Below are positions 1 to 7,568 of a DNA stretch of 64,000 nucleotides, piece after piece (position 1 is the first letter of the stretch; every line of letters starts with the position of its first letter). The notes beneath the pieces were generated by a model, which was given only the letters and a program-made list of their open reading frames with translations, did not search any database and was not told where the DNA came from. Where the stretch lies: positions 248,001-312,000 of the forward strand of contig NZ_JBDPZC010000007.1 in assembly GCF_039872765.1 (NCBI RefSeq), read 5' to 3'. The translations under genes were made by a program, and so were the position numbers. Origin of the DNA: Roseateles_B flavus. GTDB taxonomy: Bacteria; Pseudomonadota; Gammaproteobacteria; Burkholderiales; Burkholderiaceae_C.

Positions 1-372
1 GCCTCCGGTGCCCAGCTGGCGCTGCAGCAGGGCCTGCTGGGCGTGCGCTGGCGGGTGAAGGAGCTGCTGGGGGCGCCCCTGGGGCCGGCAGCTGGCGGGG
101 CACGTGCGCCCCACCTCGAGTTCGACGCCACGCACCTGCGCCTGTCCGGCAGTGGCGGCTGCAACCGGCTGATGGGCAGCGTGGCGCTGGAAGGGCAGCG
201 CATCCTGTTCAAGCGCGTGATCACCACCATGATGAGCTGCCCCCAGGGCATGGCGCAGGAGCGCTCCCTGATCGAGGCCCTGGGCCAGGTGCAGCGCTGG
301 CATCTGGAGGATCGCACCCTCATGCTCCTGAACTGGCAGCAGCAGGTCCTGGTCAAGCTGGTGCGCGAGTGA
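1..372 (+). CDS. META-domain (HslJ-like) protein, 3' part
   Basis: The reading frame is open from base 1 to the stop at 370-372, so the gene starts upstream of the window. The visible 123 residues hold one META/DUF306 fold: a strand with WRVKELLG, then SGSGGCNRLMGS, which matches the family's conserved SGxxGCNR turn, then TTMMSCPQGMAQE, matching the family's TxMAC-type motif before the last helix. Proteins of this family (E. coli HslJ and relatives) are periplasmic or outer-membrane-linked and have been tied to heat and novobiocin tolerance; their chemistry is not known. The two cysteines are the usual family pair. A GTG at 43 could serve as an internal start, but it would cut off the first strand, so truncation by the window edge is more likely. 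Confidence 0.75.
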   Translation, partial: ASGAQLALQQGLLGVRWRVKELLGAPLGPAAGGARAPHLEFDATHLRLSGSGGCNRLMGSVALEGQRILFKRVITTMMSCPQGMAQERSLIEALGQVQRWHLEDRTLMLLNWQQQVLVKLVRE

Positions 373-475
373 GCGTCAGGCGAGCAAGCCTCAACTGCAA
401 GGCTTGTAAGCGCTTGTGAAAGCCGGTCCACCGGCGGCGTGCGGCGGGCGTTGGACGGGCACAATGGAGGCCCCT

Positions 476-970
476 ATGCAGATCCTTTTGCAGATTCGAT
501 CCACCGCCCGATCCCTCGCCCGGTCCGCCGCCGGGGTCTGCGCCGCCGCGCTGCTGGGGCTGGCCTCTCAGGCACAGGCCGCCGATGTCGGCCTCTCGCT
601 GAGCGTTGTGCAGCCCGGCGTCTATGGCCGGATCGACATCGGCCCGCAGTACCGACCGGACGTCGTCTATGCCGAGCCCGTCTGGATCCAGCGTCCGCGT
701 CACGTCTACCGCGCACCGCCCCCCATCTATCTGTATGCGCCGCCCCACCATGTGCGCGACTGGGGCCGCTACTGCGGCGGCTACGGTGCCTGCGGCCGGC
801 CGGTGCTGTTCATCGAGGAGCGCTGGGTGCGTGACTGGCATGACCATCGCGGCTGGGAACACGATCACGGCCGGGGTCACGGTCACGGGCATGGTCATGG
901 CCACCGCCGGGACCGCGACTGGGACCGTGGCGACGACCGCTACGCACCCCAGCGCGGCCGCCGCGACTGA
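476..970 (+). CDS. Exported histidine-rich hypothetical protein
   Basis: The ATG at 476 is chosen because a GGAGG at 466-470 sits five bases upstream; longer in-frame starts lack one. The first 30 or so residues form a signal peptide with Arg residues, a hydrophobic AALLGLASQA core and an AQA cleavage region. The mature part is rich in Tyr, Pro and Arg (PPPIYLYAPPHH) and contains two Cys about nine residues apart. The C-terminal third is a His/Gly/Arg/Asp run with HGHGHGHGHGH. Such tails often bind divalent metals, but that is inference. Similar short exported proteins are common and uncharacterised in Burkholderiales. No partner gene is apparent; the next gene lies 77 bases downstream. Confidence 0.7.
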   Translation: MQILLQIRSTARSLARSAAGVCAAALLGLASQAQAADVGLSLSVVQPGVYGRIDIGPQYRPDVVYAEPVWIQRPRHVYRAPPPIYLYAPPHHVRDWGRYCGGYGACGRPVLFIEERWVRDWHDHRGWEHDHGRGHGHGHGHGHRRDRDWDRGDDRYAPQRGRRD

Positions 971-1047
971 GCGCGGGGCGAATGCCCGCTCCCGGGGCTT
1001 GGCCGTGCGCGGCAGCACCCGGATGCCGCAGCTGACACAATGGCGGC

Positions 1048-1584
1048 ATGAGCGAGATCCTGTCGACCCAGCGCGAGCCCCAGACCCCGGCCGCCGCGCC
1101 CTCCCACGAGGGCTTCGAACGCGTGCGTGACGCACTGCAGCAGTTGTCCCATGAGCACCCGCCGCGCTGGCTGGAGGTGGCCGCCCGCACGGCGCAGGAA
1201 GCGGCGGACGCCCTGGGCGTGAGCCTGGGCCAGATCGCCAAGAGCGTGGTCTTTCGCCGCCGCACCGACGAATCCGCCGTGCTGGTGATCGCCGCTGGCG
1301 ACCGCCGGGTGGACGAGAAGAAGCTCCAGCTCCACACCGGCCCGCTGGGCCGTGCCGATGCCGACTTCGTCAAGGCGCGCACCGGCTTTTCCATCGGTGG
1401 CGTCTCGCCCCTGGGATTCGCCCCTGCGGCCGGCCTGCCGATGCCGCTGCTCTTCATCGACGCCTCCCTGTTCCGCTTCGATCGCATCTGGGCCGCGGCC
1501 GGGCATCCCAACGGCGTCTTCCCCATGACGCCCCAGCAGCTGCAGCAGCTCACCGGCGCCGCCGTCATCGAGGTGGTGCAATGA
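1048..1584 (+). CDS. YbaK/EbsC-family aminoacyl-tRNA deacylase
   Basis: This 178-residue protein is a single YbaK/prolyl-tRNA-editing domain. Visible landmarks are the lysine in GQIAKSVVFRR (the conserved catalytic-site Lys of the family), VLVIAAGDRRVDEKKL, and the loop TGFSIGGVSPLGF, which matches the family's TGxxxGGxxPxG signature. Known members hydrolyse mischarged tRNA in trans, for example Cys-tRNA(Pro) or Ala-tRNA(Pro); which substrate this one uses cannot be read from sequence. An N-terminal extension of about 20 residues is Pro/Ala-rich and probably disordered. Its stop overlaps the start of the next gene in an ATGA, so the two are translationally coupled. Confidence 0.85.
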   Translation: MSEILSTQREPQTPAAAPSHEGFERVRDALQQLSHEHPPRWLEVAARTAQEAADALGVSLGQIAKSVVFRRRTDESAVLVIAAGDRRVDEKKLQLHTGPLGRADADFVKARTGFSIGGVSPLGFAPAAGLPMPLLFIDASLFRFDRIWAAAGHPNGVFPMTPQQLQQLTGAAVIEVVQ

Positions 1585-1820
1585 GCGCGCTGCCCCTGAC
1601 CCCGCCGCCTGTGCCCCGCGTGGCCTCGCCCTGCACCAATGTCTGCCGCATCCACCAGCCGACCGGCTGGTGCGAGGGCTGCGCCCGCAGCATCCCCGAG
1701 ATCACCGTCTGGTCCAAGGCGGATGACGCGACGCGCCTGGAGATCCTCGCCCGCCTGCCGGAGCGTCGCCAGCAGCTGGTCGAGCAGGGCATCTTCACCG
1801 CGGCGGAGCCCAGTGTCTGA
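1581..1820 (+). CDS. DUF1289 small Cys-rich protein
   Basis: A 79-residue protein with the DUF1289 pattern: SPCTNVCRIH, then WCEGCARSIPEITVW. Four cysteines in CxxxC and CxxC spacing look like a metal or Fe-S site, but the family has no proven function. The start overlaps the stop of the deacylase gene by four bases, and the HCCA isomerase-like gene follows after 35 bases, so the three probably share a transcript. Length is normal for the family. Confidence 0.85.
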   Translation: MSALPLTPPPVPRVASPCTNVCRIHQPTGWCEGCARSIPEITVWSKADDATRLEILARLPERRQQLVEQGIFTAAEPSV

Positions 1821-1855
1821 AGCCCCCCGGCGGGGACGCGAACCAGGAGTCCGGC

Positions 1856-2503
1856 ATGCGCCATCTGCGCTTCTATTTCGACCCCATCTCGCCCTATGCG
1901 GCCCTGGCCTTCGCCCGGCTGCCGGAGGTTCTTGAGGGGCTCAATGTGGTGGTGGACTACGTGCCCGTGCTCTTCGCCGGCTTCCTCAAGGCCCATGGCC
2001 ACAAGGGGCCGGCCGAGATCCCGGGCAAGCGCAGCTGGACCTACCGCCAGGTGCTCTGGGAGGCCCATCGCCTGGGTCTGCCCCTGCAGCTGCCGGTGCA
2101 CCATCCCTTCAATCCCCTGGCGCTGCTGCGCCTGTGCTGGGCCGCCGCGCCGGCGGGCCGCACGCCCTCGCGCTGGGTCGTGGAGCAGGTCTTCCGCCAT
2201 GTCTGGGAGGGAGGCGGCGATCCGCTGGATCCCCAGCGCCTGCAGGCCCTGCAGACGCTGCTCGCGCCGCCCCTGGATCCCTCGTCCGACGAGGTCAAGT
2301 CGCGCCTGCGCCAGGCGACCGACGCCGCCGTGGCCGCCGGCCTCTTCGGCGTGCCCACCGTGCTGGTGGAGGGCGAGCTGTTCTGGGGCCTGGACGGCCT
2401 GCCCCTGCTCTCGGCCTGGCTGCGCGGCGATCCCTGGTTCCAGCAGGGTGGCTGGGAGCAGGCCGCCCGCCTGCCTGTGGGGCAGGCCCGGCCCGGCAGC
2501 TGA
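1856..2503 (+). CDS. 2-hydroxychromene-2-carboxylate isomerase-like DsbA-fold protein
   Basis: A 215-residue DsbA/kappa-GST fold protein. The N-terminal strand FYFDPISPYAALA carries Ser-Pro-Tyr where DsbA has CxxC, which is the hallmark of the 2-hydroxychromene-2-carboxylate isomerase (NahD) group. GVPTVLVEGELFWG near residues 160-175 is the conserved cis-Pro loop and last strand. Characterised members use glutathione to isomerise a naphthalene breakdown product, but most genomic copies lie outside any aromatic pathway, as here, so the physiological substrate is unknown. It follows the deacylase/DUF1289 pair in the same direction. Confidence 0.8.
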   Translation: MRHLRFYFDPISPYAALAFARLPEVLEGLNVVVDYVPVLFAGFLKAHGHKGPAEIPGKRSWTYRQVLWEAHRLGLPLQLPVHHPFNPLALLRLCWAAAPAGRTPSRWVVEQVFRHVWEGGGDPLDPQRLQALQTLLAPPLDPSSDEVKSRLRQATDAAVAAGLFGVPTVLVEGELFWGLDGLPLLSAWLRGDPWFQQGGWEQAARLPVGQARPGS

Positions 2504-2743
2504 GCCCGTCATTCCCGGGCGGAACGGGGGCAGGCAAGACCTGACCCCCATGCGGCGCGCCTCTCGGGGCTTTCCCCAGCGGACCCCGTCAATTTCTCCA
2601 TGTGAAATTTCGCCTCCGGGTTGCAACGGGTTTCGTCAGCCAACGTTCAGGCTCGCGTCAGATCGAGGTCAGAGGAGGGGATCACAGTCGCCCCAAGGCT
2701 CACCGGGGTGGTGGACCTCAGACAAAGATCCAGGAGACTAAAC
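2504..2743. other. Intergenic region with one copy of the dispersed 14-mer
   Basis: About 240 bases lie between the isomerase-like gene and the symporter. They contain an exact copy of GCAAGACCTGACCC (2534-2547, extended to five C). No tRNA, clear terminator or strong promoter hexamer pair was recognised. The stretch after about 2590 is less GC-rich than its surroundings and is the likely promoter and leader of the symporter gene. Confidence 0.4.
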
Positions 2744-4426
2744 ATGGCGACTGCTTCCGCAGTGTCGACCAGCACGCCGATGACGGCTGAAGAGAAGAAG
2801 GTCATCTTCGCCTCTTCACTCGGCACGGTGTTCGAGTGGTACGACTTCTACCTTTACGGTTCGCTGGCAGCCATCATTGCCAAGCAGTTCTTCTCCGGCC
2901 TGGACCCGTCCGCGGCCTTCATCGCCTCGCTGCTGGCCTTTGCCGCCGGCTTCATCGTGCGCCCCTTCGGCGCCCTGGTGTTTGGGCGACTGGGCGACAT
3001 GATCGGCCGCAAGTACACCTTCCTGGTCACCATCCTGATCATGGGCCTGTCGACCTTCATCGTCGGCGTGCTGCCCAGCTATGCCTCCATCGGCGCGGCC
3101 GCTCCGGTCATCCTGATCGGCCTGCGCATGCTGCAGGGCCTGGCCCTGGGCGGTGAGTACGGCGGTGCCGCCACCTATGTGGCCGAGCACGCCCCGCAAG
3201 GACGCCGCGGTGCCTACACCTCCTGGATCCAGACCACGGCGACCCTGGGCCTGTTCCTGTCGCTGATGGTGATCCTGGGCACCCGTACCGCCATCGGCGA
3301 GACCGCCTTCGCCGAGTGGGGCTGGCGCGTGCCGTTCATCGTCTCCATCCTGCTGCTGGCCATCAGCGTCTGGATCCGTCTGTCGATGAACGAATCGCCG
3401 GCCTTCCAGAAGATGAAGGCCGAGGGCAAGACCTCCAAGGCCCCGCTGTCCGAGTCCTTCGGCCAGTGGAAGAACCTGAAGATCGTGATGCTGGCGCTGT
3501 TCGGTCTCGTGGCCGGCCAGGGCGTGGTGTGGTACTCGGGCCAGTTCTACGCGCTGTTCTTCCTGACCAGCGTGCTGAAGGTGGACTCGGCCACGGCCAA
3601 CATCCTGGTGGCGGTGTCCCTGATCATCGGCACCCCGTTCTTCGTGATCTTCGGCACCTTGTCCGACAAGATCGGCCGCAAGCCCATCATCATGGCGGGC
3701 CTGCTGCTGGCCATCGTGACCTACTTCCCGCTGTTCAAGGCCCTGACCGACGCCGCCAACCCGGATCTCGCCAAGGCCCAGGCCTCGGCCAAGATCACGC
3801 TGACCGTGGACCCGGCCACCTGCTCCTTCCAGGGCAGCCCGGTGGCACGTGAGGTGGACTTCACCAGCTCCTGCGACATCGCCAAGCGCGCCCTGGCCCA
3901 GTCCGCCGCCAGCTACGAGACCCTTCCCGGTCCGGCCGGCACCGTGGCCCAGGTCAAGGTGGGCGAGACCGTGGTCAACTCCCTGAACGCCACCAAGGCC
4001 ACCGAGCACAAGTTCGACGAGGCCAGCACCAAGGGCATCGCCGCCTTCAAGAAGGAGCTGGCCGATGCGCTGAAGGCCGCCGGCTACCCGTCCAAGGCTG
4101 ACCCGGCCAAGGTCAACAAGCCGCTGGTCGTGGCCATCCTGACCGTGCTGGTGATCTACGTGACCATGGTCTACGGTCCGATCGCCGCCATGCTGGTGGA
4201 AATGTTCCCGACCCGCATCCGCTACACCTCGATGAGCCTGCCTTACCACATCGGCAACGGCTGGTTCGGCGGCCTGCTGCCCTCCATCACCTTCGCGATG
4301 GTGGCGCAGAACGGCAACATCTATCACGGCCTCTGGTACCCCATCGGCGTGGCCGCGATGAGCTTCGTGATCGGCATGCTCTTCGTCCGGGAGACCAAGG
4401 ACGTGGATATCTACGCCCGCGACTGA
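2744..4426 (+). CDS. MHS-family (metabolite:H+ symporter) MFS transporter with large periplasmic insert
   Basis: The ATG at 2744 follows CCAGGAGAC and removes an implausible Arg-rich extension. The 560 residues show the MHS hallmarks: VFEWYDFYLYG (29-39), the MFS loop motif GRLGDMIGRK (81-90), GLRMLQGLALGGEYGGAATYVAEHAP (126-151, in parts) and a second loop LSDKIGRKP (307-315). Characterised relatives (ProP, ShiA, KgtP) import osmolytes or organic acids with protons; the substrate here is unknown. Between the TM segments at about 315-332 and 460-480 lies a hydrophilic stretch of roughly 128 residues with two Cys (360, 377), which would form a periplasmic mini-domain that ordinary members lack. 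A strong terminator follows the stop. Confidence 0.85.
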   Translation: MATASAVSTSTPMTAEEKKVIFASSLGTVFEWYDFYLYGSLAAIIAKQFFSGLDPSAAFIASLLAFAAGFIVRPFGALVFGRLGDMIGRKYTFLVTILIMGLSTFIVGVLPSYASIGAAAPVILIGLRMLQGLALGGEYGGAATYVAEHAPQGRRGAYTSWIQTTATLGLFLSLMVILGTRTAIGETAFAEWGWRVPFIVSILLLAISVWIRLSMNESPAFQKMKAEGKTSKAPLSESFGQWKNLKIVMLALFGLVAGQGVVWYSGQFYALFFLTSVLKVDSATANILVAVSLIIGTPFFVIFGTLSDKIGRKPIIMAGLLLAIVTYFPLFKALTDAANPDLAKAQASAKITLTVDPATCSFQGSPVAREVDFTSSCDIAKRALAQSAASYETLPGPAGTVAQVKVGETVVNSLNATKATEHKFDEASTKGIAAFKKELADALKAAGYPSKADPAKVNKPLVVAILTVLVIYVTMVYGPIAAMLVEMFPTRIRYTSMSLPYHIGNGWFGGLLPSITFAMVAQNGNIYHGLWYPIGVAAMSFVIGMLFVRETKDVDIYARD

Positions 4427-4462
4427 GCCGGGTGACGCGAGGGGATCCCCCTCCTCAGGAGA

Positions 4463-4486
4463 AGGCGGCCCTCGGGCCGCCTTTTT
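4463..4486 (+). terminator. Rho-independent terminator of the symporter gene
   Basis: AGGCGGCCC and GGGCCGCCT form a perfect hairpin of eight to nine pairs with a very short loop, followed directly by TTTTT. It lies 37 bases after the symporter stop. Confidence 0.85.
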
Positions 4487-4533
4487 CATGAGTGCCAGGT
4501 CTTGCCCGGCCGCCGGGGCTGCCATCGGGGCGC

Positions 4534-4547
4534 TTGATATTGATCAA
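4534..4547 (+). promoter_or_regulatory. Perfect FNR/Anr-type box
   Basis: TTGATATTGATCAA matches the FNR consensus TTGAT-N4-ATCAA in ten of ten positions. It lies between the symporter terminator and the LacI-type gene, 105 bases before that gene's ATG, so the LacI gene is the only obvious target. No good -10 hexamer was found at the class II distance. Confidence 0.6.
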
Positions 4548-4651
4548 GACTTCACGGATTGACCGCTCTTTTTCACGCCGGGGCCCGGCTTGACCGCCGC
4601 ACCTGCGGGGAGTGGCGGGCTGGCGTGCGGCGGCGCAGTATGCTTGCGTCC

Positions 4652-5695
4652 ATGAGCGAAGAGAAGCATGTCCCGCGCGCCGAGCAGCGCCGCCTGCAGA
4701 TGGCCGATATCGCGCGCCTGGCCGGCGTGTCGGTGTCCACCGTGTCCCGAGCCCTCAACGGCAGCACGCTGGTGAACCCTGAGACCCGCCAGCGCGTCGC
4801 GGACCTGGCCCGCTCGCTCAACTACTCGATCAACCTCAGCGCGCAGAACCTGCGACTGCAGAAGAACCGCACGATCGCCGTGGTCGTGCCCTACGACGCC
4901 GACTCGCGCCAGCACATCTCCGACCCCTTCTTCCTGTCCATCGTCGGTGCCATCGCCGACGCGCTGACCGACCGCGGCTACGACATGCTGCTGCAGCGCG
5001 TGGATGCCGAGCACCTGGACCAGGCCGCGCATGCGGTGGACTCCGGCAAGGCTGCCGGCCTGCTGATCATCGGCCAGTGGCGGCACCACGACCAGCTCAA
5101 CGAGTTGGCCGCGCGCAAGCTGCCCGTGGTGGTCTGGGGGGCGCAGCTGCCGCAGCAGCTCTACTGCAGCGTGGGCGGGGACAACGTCCTGGGCGGCCGT
5201 CTGGCCACCGAGCACATGCTGAGTCTGGGCCGCCGCCGCATCGCCTTCCTGGGCGACGCCGAGCTGCCCGAGGTCATGCACCGCCGCGAAGGCTACTGGC
5301 AGGCGCTGCGCGCCGCCGGCCTGGCGCCCGATCCGGCGCTGGAGCTGCCGGCGCCCTTCGAGGTCAGCATGGCGCGCCAGCAGATGCTGGACTTCTTCGA
5401 CGCCCACCGCGACATCAACGCCGTCGTCGCCTGCAGCGACCTGCTGGCGCTGCAGTCCCTGCAGGTGCTGCGCGCGCTGGGTCGCCGCGTCCCGGAGGAG
5501 GTGGCTGTCATGGGCTATGACGACATGCCCCTCGCGGCCTACAGCGATCCCCCGCTGTCCAGCGTGCACCAGCCGGTCTCCAAGGCCGGCGCCGAACTGG
5601 TCGAGGCCCTGCTGAAGATGCTGGAGGGCGAGCGCCTGGCACCCATCATGCTGCCGGTGCACCTGAGCCTGCGCGCGAGCGCGCCGGCACGCTGA
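4652..5695 (+). CDS. LacI/GalR-family transcriptional regulator
   Basis: A 347-residue repressor. The DNA-binding head starts at about residue 14 with MADIARLAGVSVSTVSRALNG, the classic LacI helix-turn-helix, followed by the hinge helix around LSAQNLRLQKN and a periplasmic-binding-protein-like sensor domain (GLLIIGQW, VGGDNVLGGRLATEHM, VMGYDDMPLA). ATG 4652 is preferred; ATG 4640 is an in-frame alternative. The nearest carbohydrate genes in the direction of transcription are the sucrose operon 1.9 kb downstream, whose promoter carries palindromes of the LacI type with central CG, so it is a reasonable candidate for that operon's repressor. This is inferred from position; the intervening DNA is decayed. 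An FNR box lies upstream. Confidence 0.9.
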   Translation: MSEEKHVPRAEQRRLQMADIARLAGVSVSTVSRALNGSTLVNPETRQRVADLARSLNYSINLSAQNLRLQKNRTIAVVVPYDADSRQHISDPFFLSIVGAIADALTDRGYDMLLQRVDAEHLDQAAHAVDSGKAAGLLIIGQWRHHDQLNELAARKLPVVVWGAQLPQQLYCSVGGDNVLGGRLATEHMLSLGRRRIAFLGDAELPEVMHRREGYWQALRAAGLAPDPALELPAPFEVSMARQQMLDFFDAHRDINAVVACSDLLALQSLQVLRALGRRVPEEVAVMGYDDMPLAAYSDPPLSSVHQPVSKAGAELVEALLKMLEGERLAPIMLPVHLSLRASAPAR

Positions 5696-5990
5696 GCGAC
5701 CGAGGGGCCGCGCAGCGGTCCCTGCCGGGCCTGCCGGGAGGCAGGGGCTTCGGCTTGACGGAGGCTCGTGAGCGGGGTGCAGACCCGCAGACTTGAGGCG
5801 GTTCCGCATGACTGCCGTTGACCGGACTGGGTCATCAAAATAACCTCATAAGTGCGCGCCTTTCGGGCAACGGAAGGCACGGTGGCACGCCATGCCAGGC
5901 GTCGTCGGCCCGTCGATCTTCCGGTGCGCCGCACCTCCGATCATCCACATCAGGAAGCAGCCGATGTCTTGCCGTCCTTGACGCGCCATC
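5696..5990. other. Intergenic region, no recognisable gene
   Basis: Open frames on both strands cross this stretch, but none has a recognisable domain, a ribosome site or gene-like composition. It looks like decaying DNA between the LacI gene and the secreted-protein remnant. Confidence 0.3.
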
Positions 5991-6524
5991 ATGCGCCGGT
6001 CCACCTGGTCGTCCGAGAAGGCGCTGGCCGCTCCCGGAGGATCCTCCAGCCTCGCCATGTCACTGGCGGCATCGGGGCTCCTGTGCATGCCCTCGGCCGC
6101 GGTGGCCGCCTGCACGGTCCCTGGCCTTTGGTCAGATGCCCACGGCGGAAATGCCAGCATTGCGCCCACGCTTGCGGGCACGATGAAGCTTCCCTACTGC
6201 GCAGCCACGCACCACCTGACGGTCACGCTGGTGGGCACAAGCGGCTTCAAGGGGGACGCTCGCTACGGCAGTGGCAGTGGCAGTGGCAGCGACTGCCAGG
6301 GCTTTGCCGAAACCCTCACCGTCGCCGCGGACTGCAAGTCGGCCGCAGGCAGCTACGTCAACGACGACGGCGGGACCGGGCCCGACACCTGGACCAGGAC
6401 GGGCCCGACCCTCGCACTCAGCCGCGGCTCGCTCACCCGCATCACGGCGACCGGGACGCCCGCCGCGGGTGTCTTCAGCTTCACGACGCCGCTGCTGGCA
6501 GGTGCCAACATCGCCACGGTCGCG
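5991..6524 (+). pseudogene. Secreted-protein gene remnant, 5' part (frame A)
   Basis: From 5991 (or the in-frame ATG 6057) the frame encodes a signal peptide (SLAASGLLCMPSAAVAA) and then a mature part beginning CTVPGLW with several Cys, a GSGSGSGS run made by four GGCAGT/GGCAGC units, and Thr-rich strands up to about TTPLLAGANIATVAR. After roughly base 6524 this frame turns into Pro/Arg-rich shadow sequence and stops at 6590, while the neighbouring frame takes up a PEP-CTERM-like domain. This could be a gene joined out of frame to another by deletion, or one gene with an indel in GCGCG near 6522. I do not recognise the domain. Confidence 0.45.
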
Positions 6525-7082
6525 CGTGCCCATCACCTACCGCCTTTCCGGCGTTGGCAGCGGCCACCTCGGAAGCCAGGCCTTCCGTGATGCGGCTTTT
6601 GTCTTCACCGGGGGCGGCGACACCGACGCCATCGCGCCCATCGGCGGCGGCGTGCGGGTGAATCTGCTGCTGTCGCTGCAGGTGCAGGTGAGTGGGCATG
6701 GCGCAGCGCAGGGGCTCCACGCGGTCGATTTCTTTGTCAACAACACGTCAGGCGGCCTGGGCTTTCTGGATGAGCTCGCCGGGGACATCATCGATGTGCT
6801 GGGGCCTGGCATCGCGGCTTTCGACGGCGTCAGTGCGCTCGGCCCCCTGGCCGTGGACCTCGACTACCTGGCGCCGTTCTCGACGACGGCCGGCGAGTTC
6901 CTGCTGGCGCAGGGGGGGGCTCGCTGGCGTTCACGGCCCGGTTGGCGCCAGCCACGGTGCCGGCGCCGGCCTCGTCCTCGCTGACGGTCAGCGCCTTGCT
7001 GGCCCCGGCCTGGGTCCGGCAGCGCGGACGCCAGTCCACCGCCGCGACTCCGTACTTTGCTCATGGCCCGCAGGTCTTGTAA
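6525..7082 (+). pseudogene. PEP-CTERM protein gene remnant with poly-G frameshift
   Basis: In the second frame the sequence VPITYRLSGVGSGHLG, AFVFTGGGDTD and AVDFFVNN reads like the mature N-terminus of a PEP-CTERM-sorted protein, but without its own signal peptide. The frame runs to GEFLLAQGG at a tract of eight G (6912-6919). One added G, or two removed, opens a third frame giving GSLAFTARL, then VPAPASSSLTVSALLAPAW and an Arg-containing tail, ending at TAA 7080-7082. VPAP plus a hydrophobic stretch plus Arg is the PEP-CTERM sorting pattern. With two frame breaks and no in-frame signal peptide the gene is probably dead. Sequencing error at the G tract, or slippage, remains possible. Confidence 0.5.
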
Positions 7083-7139
7083 GGGCGCGGCGCGTACGCC
7101 GGTGCTGCAGGGGCAGGCGTGGCTTGGCGTGGCGGCCAC

Positions 7140-7290
7140 TGGTCGCTGGTCGCTGGTCGCTGGTCGCTGGTCGCTGGTCGCTGGTCGCTGGTCGCTGGTC
7201 GCTGGTCGCTGGTCGCCGGTCGCCGGTCGCCGGTCGCCGGTCGCCGGTCGCCGGTCGCCGGTCGCCGGTCGCCGGTCGCCGGTCGCCGGT
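7140..7290. repeat. Heptanucleotide tandem repeat (21 full units)
   Basis: Eleven perfect TGGTCGC units (7140-7216) are followed by ten perfect CGGTCGC units (7217-7286) and a partial CGGT. The only change between the two blocks is T to C at unit position one. Seven is not a multiple of three, so the array reads through in every frame as a heptapeptide repeat, and the long ORFs here are artefacts. It is a minisatellite in the gap upstream of the sucrose operon. Confidence 0.95.
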
Positions 7291-7327
7291 GACCCGTTCG
7301 CAGCATCGGCAGTCGCTCAACCTACAG

Positions 7328-7345
7328 AATGCAATGGATTGCATT
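7328..7345. promoter_or_regulatory. Candidate LacI-type operator 1
   Basis: AATGCAATGGATTGCATT has perfect eight-base arms around a GG centre. It shares the TGCAAT-N2-ATTGCA core with operator 3 at 7420-7433. It lies about 225 bases before the TonB receptor start. Confidence 0.65.
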
Positions 7346-7349
7346 ATTG

Positions 7350-7361
7350 ATGCACGTGCAT
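7350..7361. promoter_or_regulatory. Candidate LacI-type operator 2
   Basis: ATGCACGTGCAT is a perfect 12-base palindrome with the central CG typical of LacI/GalR operators, five bases after operator 1. Confidence 0.5.
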
Positions 7362-7419
7362 TGCCTGTAGAGGGAATGTGCTTCATTAGAAAAGCAAACC
7401 ATTCTCGTTTTTCCGTAGA

Positions 7420-7433
7420 TGCAATCGATTGCA
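7420..7433. promoter_or_regulatory. Candidate LacI-type operator 3
   Basis: TGCAATCGATTGCA is a perfect 14-base palindrome with central CG. It overlaps the best -35 candidate of the sucrose operon, so a bound repressor would block RNA polymerase. Confidence 0.7.
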
Positions 7434-7457
7434 AAATAAGATGCATCACTCCACAAT
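7429..7457 (+). promoter_or_regulatory. Candidate promoter of the sucrose operon
   Basis: TTGCAA (7429-7434) and CACAAT (7452-7457) are spaced 17 bases apart, each matching four of six sigma-70 consensus bases. The region is clearly AT-richer than its surroundings, and the -35 overlaps operator 3. It implies a leader of about 105 bases. Confidence 0.45.
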
Positions 7458-7568
7458 AGTGCCAGCGGTTCCCCATTGGTGCTTGACGCCTCCATATGGC
7501 GCAGGCGGGTGAACCGTCGCATGATCAGCGGCGCCACAGCCGCAGCCCCCGGGCACTCAGGAGACAAG

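Noticed and set aside
5852..6661. A 269-codon frame overlapping the secreted-protein remnant
   Set aside because: Its product is His/Arg/Pro-rich with no domain, while the overlapping frame has a signal peptide and gene-like content.
7140..7290. CRISPR array or repeat protein in the heptamer tract
   Set aside because: Units are seven bases with no spacers, so it is not a CRISPR. The unit length is not a multiple of three but reads open in all frames, so the repeat proteins predicted there are artefacts.
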